Assembly: GCA_002803225.1 (NCBI GenBank)
Contig: NXFV01001011.1
Span: 1-39,218 of the forward strand
DNA length: 39,218 nt
Direction: 5' to 3'
Source of the DNA: Gamarada debralockiae
Lineage: Eukaryota > Ascomycota > Leotiomycetes > Helotiales > Hyphodiscaceae
How positions within the stretch are numbered: position 1 is the stretch's first letter; each line of letters starts with the position of its first letter. This document shows positions 1 through 11,648 of this stretch, piece by piece. The notes beneath the pieces are model-generated. The model was not told where the DNA came from, ran no database searches, and worked only from the letters and a program-made list of their open reading frames with translations. The translations under genes were made by a program, and so were the position numbers.

Positions 1-1455
1 GACTTACGTTAGTGATTTGTTTGAAGTATAGTGTAGAAGGAACGAAATGCGAGTATAAGCGCGTCCCGATAGCGCTGTGTATCGCACGTGCTCTCAGTGA
101 GGGATGAAACAAAAACAACGATGTAAAACGAAGATCATAATGCTTGAAAACGCTGCAAAATGCATTAGAAAACAAGTTGTACGATTGTGTATGTATGTGT
201 AGGTGTCTATGTACAGGTCCAGCTGCAAAAGACAAAATATGCCCGGCTGGCACGTGATATCCAGCTAAGCGAGGTTGGCATCAACGTGACCGATTTCCCC
301 ACCACAATAGCAGATTATAGCACGATTCAACCATGAACTGACTGTTAAATCGCAGATCTTTGCGAGTTACAGTAGTACCTCTTCATAAGAATACTATTGG
401 GACCCTACTTATAAGAATATAGAGAGGTGCTTCTTATATAAAGGTTCTTATTTGCCCACCTAAAAAATTTGGGGACCTGCTACTTAATTCTTATAGGCCG
501 GATATTCTTATCTAAAGGATTCTTATAAAGAGGTTCTACTGTAGTCCTACTAGCGTTGTATAGTTTGTGGTGCAGCTCTGCAACGTGTCCAGAAGAGATG
601 AGAGCAAGCGTGATACTCTTCTAGGTCAAAGAGGTGTCTTTGCAATCTAAGTCTACAAGAGTCCTCTCGCATTCTGGAGGTTGTTATAGAGAATGCCAAG
701 TGGGACTCCACTGAGACTCTCGGAATAGGTCTCCCAGCCTGGTATACGGAAGCTCCAGACTGGCTGAGAAGCTCGTGGATTCTGCGCCTGCACAGAATTG
801 TAGTGTTCTGTCAATGCAACGTCGCAGTCTTGATTTATCCCTATCTCACTTGCCTACTCTTTTATGCCGACAAAGAGCCTACCACCGTTAACAAGAGACA
901 ACCGCTGATAGGATGTGCCCGCCGCCGAGGTATCGCACGACAGCCGATAGCCAAAATCGTCGTGCCTGCCTCTCTCAAATACTACACCATTTTGCTTCAC
1001 AAGCCATGACCCAGGTCTTTTATTGCTTGAGTTTCATTCATCATCACAGTTGTGGCGAGATGAGGCTCTTTTTTCGAGTGTGTGACTCGCTCAGCAAAAT
1101 TTCTAATCGCTATTTCAGAGTTGGGAGAACCTTCGGCGTGATTCATAGGAAAATAGCTTAATATTCACATGAAGAGAATTCCAGAATATATTTTTCTATC
1201 GGATTGAAATCAAGAGACGAGCGACGAGGTGCGAAAGCTGCAAAGTGATGGTAATGAAATTAGGCGGGGTTTCACTCCTCCAAAGCCTCCCGTTCTGCCT
1301 CATTTTCTTGCTCGGGACATAAGCTTCTGATTCAAATTGCATTTCAATGAGCTCCAATTGAGTCCCTCACAGCGATAGAGGGTGACATGTACTTGCCAAC
1401 GAACCAAAAGATAGAAGTAGAACTATGGGAAAGCTCTTTGATCCTTGGTATTCCC
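1..1455. other. Intergenic, no recognisable gene
   Basis: Apart from the MITE at 370-541, I see no coding signal. The open frames here are short, unsupported by splice-site context and resemble nothing I recognise. The stretch 800-1160 has two overlapping short open frames on the plus strand, which I take as chance. Confidence 0.6.
370..541. mobile_element. MITE of the Tc1/mariner-pogo type with TA target duplication
   Basis: The left end reads CAGTAGTACCTCTT and the reverse complement of the right end reads CAGTAGAACCTCTT. The two termini agree at 22 of the first 25 bases. Both sides are flanked by the dinucleotide TA (368-369 and 542-543), the duplication made by Tc1/mariner elements. The element is 172 bp, AT-rich, has no open frame, and carries further internal copies of a TTCTTATA-like motif in both orientations. 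Ends starting CAGTAGARCCTC are of the style used by pogo/Tigger elements (family knowledge). A decayed pogo-type transposase lies at 29.6-31.2 kb, but I could not match their ends. Confidence 0.75.
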
Positions 1456-2666
1456 TCAACATTGAAATCCACCGCTAGTATCGACATATGTGGTGGTCTG
1501 TGTCTGTGTTCCCGTGGCTGCAAGGCAGATCATCATACACTTAAAGCAAACCCAGCAAATCCAAAAAAATATGAGCACACAGGTGATTATAACCAAAACA
1601 GCAACCAGGGTCCAAAATGCGGTAACGGGCGTTATTAGCAGCGTACAGATAACGTAAACCGAAAACACCCAGAAGCCCGGCCCGGCCATCATAGCTGGCG
1701 TTCCGGCTGACGAAACTGCAAGTCCAGTGTTGTATAACACGGCTTGCTTCCAGAAGATATAGTTGTAGATTCCCCCGGCAGAGAAGGAAAGGGCGAAGAG
1801 GACTAGAAGGGGGATGATATGGGCCGGTAATTTCGTGGGCATGACTTGAATCAGCACAAATATTAGGATAGACCAGATCAAGGAGGTGACTATTAGGGCC
1901 GAGGCGGCTTTGGAGTGGACGGAAAGGGATGAGCGCATGTTGGATGCCATATCGACAGCGTGTGAGACATTAGTGGTATGGCTCAGATCTTGCAAGATCA
2001 CCAGTGGGATATCCAGGTTGGGTGGAAAGGTACGGTTGCAGGTGGTGTTTGAGTCGGACCATTTCTTGCAGACTCCTACATATAACGCGCATCTAAGTAA
2101 GCACAAATTCAAATTCGCTATAGATTAGTTTTTACTTGCCACCCACCCTTTCCGTTTCTCTTTGTCCTATAGGTCGCTAGGCCAAAAAATCAAGAAGAAA
2201 AGGGGTAAGTGTTGAAGAGACAAGAAGGTGGATAAATTTACCAGAGACTCCAAAATAGTACAACTCAGGAAGCCCCAAAGCGGAACTATTCGCTTCTGAA
2301 ACATTTTGCAATGTTTGATATATCTGCAGTGTGGTATTTGACAACATTGTTGTATTTGACAAAAGGTCCTGTAAGAAAGGGACAGGCGACACCGTATACA
2401 TATTCAGATCTGTCGTCTTGGGGGAGTAACAAGAAAATACCGTAGCGATGCCGAGGCCGATCAGCACTGTATTTTGCAGAAGACAAATTAGTCATGAGGC
2501 TCAAAAAATAAGGGGGAAGTGGATGCCAATATCGAATTAAGATAGGCCCACCAAAACTGAAAATCAGATTCCAGGTGCGATGAAGTGCGTCATTCTCGCG
2601 GTTATGGGCCTTCTTCCAAAACCCTTTCACAAGCTCCTTATCCATCATTGAATTTCGTTGGTCCAT
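1456..2666 (-). CDS. SUR7/PalI-family four-pass membrane protein
   Basis: Predicted three-exon gene: exon 1 2666-2552, intron 2551-2467, exon 2 2466-2242, intron 2241-2076, exon 3 2075-1456, giving about 319 aa. The first splice joins LIFSF to VLIGLGIATVF and restores one continuous membrane helix, which supports it strongly. The layout is a short cytosolic N-terminus, TM1, a large loop rich in NxT/NxS glycosylation sites with cysteines (GVCKKW and a nearby NTTC), then three hydrophobic segments and a short Cys-rich tail ending GGFQC. This is the topology of SUR7/PalI proteins, which act in plasma-membrane eisosome domains or pH sensing. The start is uncertain: ATGs occur at 2666, 2648 and 2645, and an upstream exon cannot be excluded. 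The family call rests on topology rather than a diagnostic motif. Confidence 0.65.
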
Positions 2667-2870
2667 GGTTTGTTGATCTTTGCTTCTGTTCTTGGCTCCC
2701 GCCAAGTTGGGAATGCGGGGAATGTGGGGTACTTGAGCTGGATGGAGCTTGAAGATCAATTCCGTAAGTCACGGTCGAAAATGTACCAGCGAGGAAACTT
2801 TTTTTGCTAACAAGAAAGAGGAGAGCGCTTTGCAAGTTACACTGGCCGACGCTGGTCATGAAGAGGAGGA

Positions 2871-2935
2871 ACAAAGAATGAATGAATGAATGAAAGAAAA
2901 GAAAGAACAGAAGAAAAGAAAAGAATGATGGGGGA
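2871..2935. repeat. Purine-rich microsatellite
   Basis: The plus strand has (GAAT)n followed by degenerate (GAAAA)n tracts, almost all A/G for about 60 bases. It lies upstream of the SUR7-like gene, where its minus strand is a pyrimidine tract of the kind common in fungal promoters. Confidence 0.7.
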
Positions 2936-3647
2936 AAACAAGTGAATAACAGTTTGAGGACCACCCTCGCATCTTCGTGTGCGTATTCGGACATTACTCC
3001 GTTCAGCTTGGGGCTAGTTGTACTGTACAATATGCCTGACGCTGCTTCTCGTCAATCAGAGCACAGATATCACAGACATGGTACTGTTGTGAGTATTGTG
3101 ACAGTGCATGTTCATTAGAAGTGTCCTGTACTCGTGATCAGAATGTAAGGAAGAAGTCATCCTGTAAATCAATATTTTACTGGGGTCGCTAAGAAAGGGG
3201 TACGCCACACTACTGATGGGGCAATATGGGGCTGGGGCGCCGTAAGACGGGATTTTTACAAGCCGCTTAATTGATATCTCAGTTGGTCTTCACTTTACCG
3301 TGAGGTAAATACAATCCTTTAGTGGAACCTTCGTCAACTTCCATAGGCCTCTACTCACACCGCGATTCTTATCTATTTTATTGAAAAAGATTGTATCGTC
3401 AAAATTAATTCATCAAGTTTATGAAACGAAAAATAACATATCGAAGGGCTGAATTCTAAAAATATCTCTTATTTGAAGAGATCTTTATTGGCACTTCAGC
3501 TATTTGTATTGAATCGGTAATTAGGCTAAAATCCCTAAGTAGCATGATGCCTGTTGAGATGTAACATTACCATTCAATAAATGCCTTTTGGAAACACAGC
3601 CTCTAATACTACCTCGGACCTCGCTTGCTCCTTTGGCTCTCCTTTTT

Positions 3648-3671
3648 AATCAGGGGGTGGCCACCTGATTA
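3648..3671. repeat. Imperfect palindrome
   Basis: TAATCAGG...CCTGATTA around a GGTGGCCACC core, with three unpaired G residues in one arm. It could form a hairpin or be the end of an uncharacterised element; nothing else supports a function. Confidence 0.4.
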
Positions 3672-5972
3672 GAAAAATAGAGATGCCAGGCTCAAACTAG
3701 ATTAATCACTGCTGTGGAACTTGCACAGCAAACGGGAGCGACTTACCAACCTTCAAACTGTGAAACCATTGCAAGGTGAGAGACACCCTCTTCATAATAT
3801 TCCACAGTGAAAGCTGCTCCAAATATTCCAGGCTACTACATCGCTGATTGGCATCATCCCAAAGTGAGCGAAATTCCGGCATTCGTAACTCAGATTCTGG
3901 ATTCATGGATATCTTAGACTTGATTAGATATTTGTCGAATCAGACGACCAATTGAGGTACTGAGGTACATCATGAATATATTGATATCTAAAAATCGTAA
4001 GGTTGCAACAACCCTAGATACGTTCAATGAAGCTAAGCCTAAAAGAGAATGCTGGCACGTCACAGCATAGGTTTCATCTGACAATATTGTGGGATTCTTC
4101 GAAGCTGGTTCCGCTCCGATGTTGCACATGAGTGGTACACTGTTAGGAGTTTGGCGTTGGCCTCTGTTTCTTGTCATTAGACTCCTCGTCTTCATTTCTT
4201 TTTCCGGTGTCAAGTGATTCGAGTTCACCAAGTCCAGAGCTCCAACCCGTGACAACCCGGGTCCATCATCATTCCCTGAAAATGTCACCTACCCGCTTGA
4301 AGTAGTTCCTCGTGAACACTCGGTCATGAAAGACATCTACCCAATCCAACCTTCATATTGGCTCCCCATGTGTCGTGTGTTTGACTCTTCCAACGGTATT
4401 CGCAAGCCTTCACCGTTTTATTCTTAAATTTCATTGAGAGCTGAGAGGCGCTTCCGGACAATCATCTTGGGGTCTATAGATCGTGTAAGTTAAGGCCCTA
4501 TCAGATGTTCCTTAAGTTGGAGTTTCGTTGTAGCGACCACCATGTTCAGTGAATATGATGTTGTGAAATCGGCTTGGCTGGCAACACTTTCAGTATCTTG
4601 ACCACAATGCACATCTAAAGAAAGGTGGAAAGGTGACACTAGCAAAAATTTATCACCTATGAAATCTATTCTGATATCAGTGAGGTGCTTGGGCCAAAAT
4701 ATATTGGAGCCCTCTCAACCGAAACCCTAATTTCAATAAGTCAAAGTACATTGATGGGTTTTCAGGGATGTTCCCAAAACGGGTCTCTTGATTCGATTTT
4801 CCTGTGCCATGTTGATCTGCAGCTTTACAGCAGCAGTCGCAAGTGACGCTTTTGGAAAGTTTGGAGTGGGATCCGAGCACCCTGGTAGCCATGTATAAAT
4901 TTTTGGAACTGAAAAACAAATCAAGTCAAAATCATCGTCACAGCGAGTCCCGAAACGACAATGCAGCGGGGCCTCGGTTCTCAAGTACAAAGGCGCGAAA
5001 GTTTACGCAGCTGGACGTACACCATGGCCATGTCGTCATTTCCCGAAACACACGAATTATAGAGTCATGCTTTGCCAATGTCCAGAAAGAAGAGTTAGAT
5101 AATGACAACGAGAAAAGATTTGACGATGAAAATGGAGTCAAAAATGACAATGCCCCTCTCCACGCACTACAAGTCCCTCTCCAGCGGGGCACATCAAAGC
5201 ACCACTCAGCTGTGAGGCAGAGGGGCATTTGCAAGTAGAATTAATTCTAGCTTCGAGATCTCAGTCTAGAAGCCGCACAACTCCCGTTACCTCTTTGACT
5301 TCATTGAAGCGATGCTGGAGAGGGAAGTGACTGAGAAAGACGAATTCTTAATATAGAGAATGGCATTAGTTACTAGAGAAAGGAGACGTGGAGGAACGAC
5401 TGCGAGAAATACATCGACAACAATAATTGGGGAAGAACACCGACGAAAATGGCACACTCTTCACAGTCTGAGGATAGAGGGATCGAACCCACCGGGGAAG
5501 CAAGATCTCTCATTTGAGGACGGAGCCGAGGTGCGAGGAAGGGCTAGTTCCAGTACGATGACAAGCTTGTGGCGACCCACAGATTAAAGGTGAAATTCAA
5601 GTCTTCTTTTGCATGGATAGTCAGAGCAGAGAAACAGGAAATACAGGATCTTATATCTTGATCTTGATCTCTGGCCACGTGACTCAAGAGAATTGCCACA
5701 TGCTTCAGCGAATAGAGACGAGGAAAGAGAACACCGGTGCTGGAAGGCAGCTTGGGTATTTGAATTTGAAAATTTGAAAGATGCTTTTGTAATGTACATG
5801 AACAAGCTAGATAGCTCAATACCATATCTCAAGCACACTGCCAATGCTGTGTTCAATATTATTGCCCGATACGCCCCCACATGTTGCCCGTCCCAAAAGC
5901 AGCAAGGTATCATTCGCTCACCCTCTTCAAATTCAAGCAAAACCACCCATGCAAGAGCGCCAAACAATACCC

Positions 5973-8890
5973 TTAAGCAACACTTTCAACCCCCATCTTG
6001 GGTGTCCGCCCTCCTACCGAGACCGAAATCCCAAATATCGCCTGCGGTTCAGGGACCGTGCTTTGCAATCTCCCCCAGTTTGTGGACGGATCTTGTTGTT
6101 CAGCCTGCCTTTCCATTTCCCCAATATCCTGCATAGGACTATTCAGTCGACTCCACCTTGGCGCCTCCTGATCAACCCAGTTCATATCATCCATGAAGCC
6201 ACCACTCTCACCATGCGCGCCCTGTTCAAGAGGTAGCGTCCAGAGATCGGCCGTGCTGTCGAAATTGAGGAAATCGCTCATGTCCAGATCACCTCCGCCG
6301 TTTACATTCATTGTGAATTCGACGTCATTGATGTTGTTGGAGGGGGTGAAGGCGTCGTTTGTAGTTGTAGATGTGAAATTCGTATGCGTGTCCGAATCAG
6401 GAGGTGTGCATGCTGAGATGGCGTTGTGCTCTGTAGCACGACCGATGGGGATACCCATATCCATCATGCCACTTCCATGGAAATCAAGTCGGGGTTTAAC
6501 TTCCTCTCCGGAAGGAGGGGGCGTGCGACGAGCAGCTCTCGAGCGCTCGCGCAATTCCTTCACTTTGTCGATCGTGAGCGTAGCTTGCACATCCTCTGGT
6601 CTCATTCGATCTCGGAATCCCGAACTGCCCATCACGACATCGATATCCGCTTTCCGGATCGCAGCTTCAAGGAACTGTGTTGCGAAATCGGCGGATGCGT
6701 AGTTATCCCTCAATTTCTCGAGGACCTGCATGCATTGGCACAAACCGTCCATAGCTGCTTGGCGGGCATCGTCATTGCTCGCTTTGATGTCTAGCAAGTG
6801 AATAATGATGGCTGGGAGTAAGACTGTGACACCTGTCGTTGGGAGATACTTTTCTAGACCTCGGATACGGAGGTCTTGGGATATGCGGGTGATTTCTTTA
6901 GAGGCTTCGCGAACCTTCTTCCGTGAAAGGTCTTGTAGCTCGCGGCATTCGTCTGGTTGTGCACCTGAGGCTGAAGGGAGCACTTGCGGTCTATGCAAGG
7001 CGGAGAGGGTGGTGAAATATACCATATGCAGCAAAGATCTCTGAACGAAGACTGGGGGGCCGCTATTCCCAGGAGTCAACTCGTCGCTGTAGGCGCAGCA
7101 TTCTGGCAACTCGTCGATCCATTCGCTCAGCTCCTCGTCACAGCGCTTGACCTCGTCCGTTTGGTCCAATTTCTTGGGGACAAGCATCACGCTAGAGCGT
7201 GTATTTCCTTCTTGTCCCTGCATGCCTTGCGCTTTGACCAATACTGAGTACTGCGCTGTGAGAACATGGCTGATGCACAAGGAGAGTTTGGCTTTCGCTA
7301 TGCACATATGAGCCAGATGTCTCTGTGCTTCCACATCTCTGACCAATGTGCAATCCCTCGGAATGATGGTAATACTGTCGGAAATGGGTCCAATCTCAAA
7401 ATCCTCTTCCGTGAGCATTGGGACGTTGTAATCCTCGTCCTTGACTCTCGTTGGTCTCCTCATGCCTAAAGCAACCTGACGATCTCGCATGAAGCATGAC
7501 CACCATATTCTCTTCCACAGCTTCTTTTTATTTGGCTCCATATTCGATTTCTCGGGGTCTCGATGTAGACCGATTGTGTGTGCAAGTGAAATCGCTACGC
7601 CCATCCAATGCCATGTATCTTTCTGATCGTCGGGAGTTTCGTACCAATAGGTCATGAGAAGAAGGGATTGAACGAGGGAGACTCGGTCGATTTCGTAGTC
7701 AAAGTCGTAGAGAACCTGTACACATTAGAAAAATTCGGATAATTAGACGCAAAAACGTACCCGAGCTTTCTGAAAGAATGCCTTCCTCGCAGCTTTCCTA
7801 TTCGAATACCCCGCACTCTTCAAATAGTCCATATCGACAAACGCTGTGCCCGCGAACATAATGGCCTGGAAAAGCAACAAGCTGATCTTGCCACTCTCTC
7901 CAGTTCCATCTTCAATGATCTGCAGAAGCTCGTGGATCTCAATCAATGGCATAAATGGGTGGACGTATTCAAGGAAAGCTCGGAGGAGGGCATTTCGGAT
8001 GGGCGTTTCAGGGAGACATAAAGCGCCCTTCGCAAACAGGTAATCGATATCGACGGAAGTCATTCGCTGAGGAAGAGGTTTGAGGTAATCTGGAAGCTTG
8101 TGCTTGAGTATTGGCGCAGGAGGTAATGGCGGGGAGGATATTCGCGTTGCGGTTCTGTCACCATGAAGTGAAGCGGAATTTAAGAGAAAGTCGGGATCGA
8201 AGCCATTGGAGCCGAAGGCTTGCCTTCGAAGGATCTCGCCCTTGTTCATCTGTTGATTTACGGATCGGTCTGACGGTCAGTCTCGTCGAATGTCTTTGGG
8301 TCTCGAAACTTACAGATTGAATGAGGAACATGCGCTGAAGTGTTGAAATCATTGTTTCCGATATCATTAGACATAGCAGTTGAACCACTCCATCTCCGAG
8401 CCTCAGAGCTCGTAATATCTGTGGGATTCACAAGGCCATTTCTCCAAGCTTGCGCTCCATTCATTGCTGGAGCTTGTGTTGGGGTTGGTGTGGTGTTCGT
8501 CGGTTGTCCATTATTCAGGTGCTTCCTGCTCGAAATCAGTATCAACCCCACGTCCACCACAACTCTCAAGACTCACTTCCGACGTTTACTCTCCTCAATC
8601 ACACATTTGATGCCGTCCATGGTACAATTCGAACATGTGACCTCTCCATCGGCAGTAACATGGTATCTCTGCATGACATCGCATCTAACTTTTCTCGCAC
8701 GACACGCTGCGCAAGCTTTCGCCGCCCTCCTTTTGACAGGCTTGGGGTTTCCATTAGCATCAAGATTTGCTGTCGACTGAGTCCGTTTCTTGGAGCCAGA
8801 GTCTGTGGATGCTGCTGGAGATTGAGACGCAATGGAATCGTTGGACTCGTGGATTTTCTCGGTACCACTCATGACGGCGGCGGCGGGCAT
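5973..8890 (-). CDS. Zn2Cys6 transcription factor, CTF1/FarA type
   Basis: Four predicted exons: 8890-8577, 8525-8314, 8269-7761 and 7715-5973, with introns of 51, 44 and 45 nt; protein about 925 aa. The zinc cluster is at residues 60-96 (CAACRARKVRC, then CSNC and a final Cys: C60, C63, C70, C86, C89, C96), followed by the basic stretch ESKRRK. The spacing between the third and fourth cysteines is 15 residues, longer than usual. The middle contains the fungal_trans (PF04082-like) region, with WHWMGVAISLAHTIGLHRDP and an RIWWSCF motif. The C-terminus is Ser/Thr/Asp-rich and may activate transcription. The ACAACRARKVRC and ESKRRK blocks and the TSVDIDYL segment resemble cutinase regulator CTF1 and the FarA/FarB fatty-acid regulators (established for that family). 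Control of lipid or cutin catabolism is therefore inferred. The first in-frame ATG is 8890; the frame opens upstream only with GTG. Confidence 0.82.
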
Positions 8891-11648
8891 TTTCCTGAGG
8901 CGAATTCCAGCATGTGATGAAATTTGGTTCAGGGTCCTCGACGACAACACAGAACTTTGGGTCTCAAAAGTTATGTCGACGACAAGACGATTTCATATGA
9001 AATCGTAATAATAAAGCAGTCGGCCGGAAAATCGTCACGGAGGGGTGATCATGACATTAAGTAAGGTATGGAGATAAACTCAAGCAAGATTGTGGAGAAG
9101 AAACCAGAGGCATTTTCTAGACTAGACAAAGACCGACAGGGGTACGAAATATAAAAACTAGGAAGGAAAAGCTAAAAGGCTATGAGGCTCGAAAGGGCAA
9201 CTAAGAAGCGGGAATATGGTTCGTTTTCAGTCAGATCTGCTCTGGAAGGAGACAAGGCCGGGCTTCTTAGGAATTCGTTTTCCATTTCTCATCTCAGGCG
9301 CACATTGTATTGGCGAAGAGCACATGCGCAGAAAAATAATAAGCGGGAAACGCCAGAGAACAAGGGAGAGCGGCATGACATGTGGTACAGTATCAAATTG
9401 GATGGATATCCTTACTTAACTGAAGGGAAAAGCCGGCAACCAGAATTACCCAGATGAGAAGGGAGCTCTGGCTTACTACGAATTGTTCGTCAGTGGATTA
9501 CGGCGTTCACGGCGAATACCCATCTCCATGATATACGGAGTCGGCATCTCTTCTTCTCCGACTTTTCCTTCTCCAGAAAGCTTCAAAATATATGGATATT
9601 CCCCACGGAATAACTGTGAGCTAGTATTCTCTACTCAGCAACACCAGAACGACGCGACGGAACTGACCCTTCTGCTTTGGGAATGCCTCCTCATATGATC
9701 AATCAAAGACAAGCCTCGTTCCATGCAATGCATCCGTCCTCAAATTTCTCAATGCACGACGCAGGATGAACATGTCGTTGAAGCCATGGCAAGAATCGGC
9801 AGGGGAACAGCCCACTTTCTCCAAAAGCTGGAGCGCAAAGTCTGGAGCAATACCATGCTGATTCGCCTCAACGGCTGTTCCATTTGGACGCCTCCTATCA
9901 AATCCGGAGCACCGATCGCTGGGAAAAGGAGAGCCGGTTGATCCTGCAGAATGATGGCTGTTGGGGTCATGGGTATCGGTTGGATGCGAATCGTATTTTT
10001 ATCTGATGTGCACACTTTGCATTTGGTTGAGATGTGATTCGACGACCGGTTTTTGCTACGAGACGCCGCCTTTGAAAACGACTCTGCCCCGCTGACGCTG
10101 ATGGGCGGCAGGGATGAGCTTTTGATGGGGGAAGGAACAGTTTTGGAGGTCATGATATGGAGTTCCTTCTCAAAATCTCTGATCAACAGCTGTTTCTCAC
10201 GTTCTCTCTCCATAAGACGCGCTCCTCATCTCCTTTGCAAAATCTTCCCTACAAAATACCCCCATCTCCCCAAACCTCAAGTCACACAATTCCAAATTTC
10301 TTGCAAGCCTCCGCAAGCCAAAACCCCTCCATCCCACCTCTACATCCCAGACCCAGACCCTTCAAACTCTTTCCCTCCCCTCAGCCGCTGCACCCTTGCC
10401 CCTACATGCGTGCATCTTCACCATTGCACACGACTCGTGCATCCGCCGAGATGACTCGGCTTTGTGAACGGCATTTCCTCTTCCGGAGAAGTGAACCAGG
10501 TGCAATAGCCGAATTTTACCGGGCAAAAGGTACGTGCGTCACTGCGAAAAACTCACTCAGGAAGCTTCACGTGCTTCAATAGAGCGAATGCATGTGATTT
10601 CGGCCGTTACAAAAAGTCGACGGCGTCCCGTGGAAGTTTTCATTTTGCGACGCCGGTGGAACGGTGACAAGAAGTTGCGATGGCCGTGATGGGAGGATAT
10701 CAAGCCGGTGGACGCGGTCGAATTTTCAAGCCGGGAGATGGAGCGGGTATCCCTCGGCATCACTCCGTTTGTCTCGCCATCAAGGTGCGCAAGCGAGAAG
10801 AATATATTGACGGGCCATGTCCCGGATCACTCATTACAACTTCGACGACTTTCGAGGCATTGGATACCTATGGATGATGGTCCCCAAGCAGCCGCCGTGG
10901 CTGTTGGAAGCCCTCAAAAGCCTCCTCTCGGATATAGGATCGAACGAGCTCCAGCCGAAACGTCTCCTGACGGCCTGAACGAAACTGGAAAAAGCAAAGA
11001 TTTCAGTTGGAAACTAGTTGAGTAACAAGTACTTCGAAGGACAAAGCCAGAGTTTATGCTGCACAAGTACTGCAGCAAGAGGCTGGAAAATCAAATGTTT
11101 CATGCGTCCCTCGAAGCATGCCGCCTAACTTTAGTGGAAGGCGGTATCTTTTTATCATCTCATTATTATTATCAACGTTACCTGTTCCTGAAGTTTCAGG
11201 CCCCTTTCACAATTTCCTCCTTTGGTCTCCTTCCCCTCTGTTCTGTTCGAGTTTACCTTCCAAGACCCCGCCAAAGCCGTTTAGGTCCGTACGTCACACC
11301 TCATCCCACTTCGATTGACATCATGACAGGCGCAGAAGCAGTCCTCTCACTTCTCATTTGTCAATTCGCCATTCAAAATACGGTGTTTTTGGAACTTCCG
11401 CGCCTTTTTTCTTAGATTTCAAAGCTAAATGCGGTCTGGACAATGGGAGAGCAGTCAGCTGCATGCTGTGCCTGTGGGAAAGGCCACGAGGTCACCCAAG
11501 TCGGACCTCACCCCGAAGTGTCTTCATTGATTTTCGCTGGGTTTAAAGTCTCGGGAGCTCTCAAGGCTGGTCTCTACTTTATTCTTCAACAACCTCGATA
11601 TTTGAATAATTGAAGTATCAACGAAGCAAAACTCGAGAAACAAGCAAA
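8891..11648. other. Intergenic, weak coding signals only
   Basis: No recognisable gene. The best candidates are the minus-strand frames at 9699-10213 (listed separately) and a plus-strand ATG at 10451 that runs 79 nt into a good donor (G/GTACGT at 10530) after a 250-base C/T-rich tract typical of a fungal promoter on the plus strand. I could not find a convincing downstream exon. Frames at 10680-11025 lack ATG starts or known domains. Confidence 0.4.
9699..10213 (-). CDS. Hypothetical protein, gene model unresolved
   Basis: An ATG at 10213 opens a 154-codon frame (to 9749) starting MEREREKQLL and rich in Ser/Lys. A different minus-strand frame, 9945 down to a stop at 9699, reads more like a folded protein (segments FALQLLEKVGCSPADSCHG and MFILRRALRN). 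The two could be exons of one gene: a donor GTAGCA in the first frame and the acceptor CTGCAG just before the second would join them in phase. I recognise no family, and the splice is weak. The C/T-rich tract upstream lies on the wrong strand for this gene. Confidence 0.25.

Larger units (their letters stand above)
2667..5972. other. Long intergenic stretch, no recognisable gene
   Basis: Several unrelated open frames of 60-147 codons occur on both strands (for example an ATG-initiated 66-codon frame on the minus strand at 3706-3906, and one of 131 codons on plus at 4843-5238). None shows a domain, a convincing intron or codon continuity I can support. The region contains a purine-rich microsatellite (2871-2935) and an imperfect palindrome (3648-3671), listed separately. 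Confidence 0.5.

Noticed and set aside
2177..2467. Separate small membrane protein on the minus strand
   Set aside because: It starts at GTG and is better explained as the middle exon of the SUR7/PalI-like gene.
6193..6702. Plus-strand open frames across 5973-8300
   Set aside because: They are shadows of the minus-strand regulator gene, whose zinc cluster and domain order are clear.
8891..8950. Upstream extension of the Zn2Cys6 gene to 8950
   Set aside because: The frame opens there with GTG; the first in-frame ATG is 8890.
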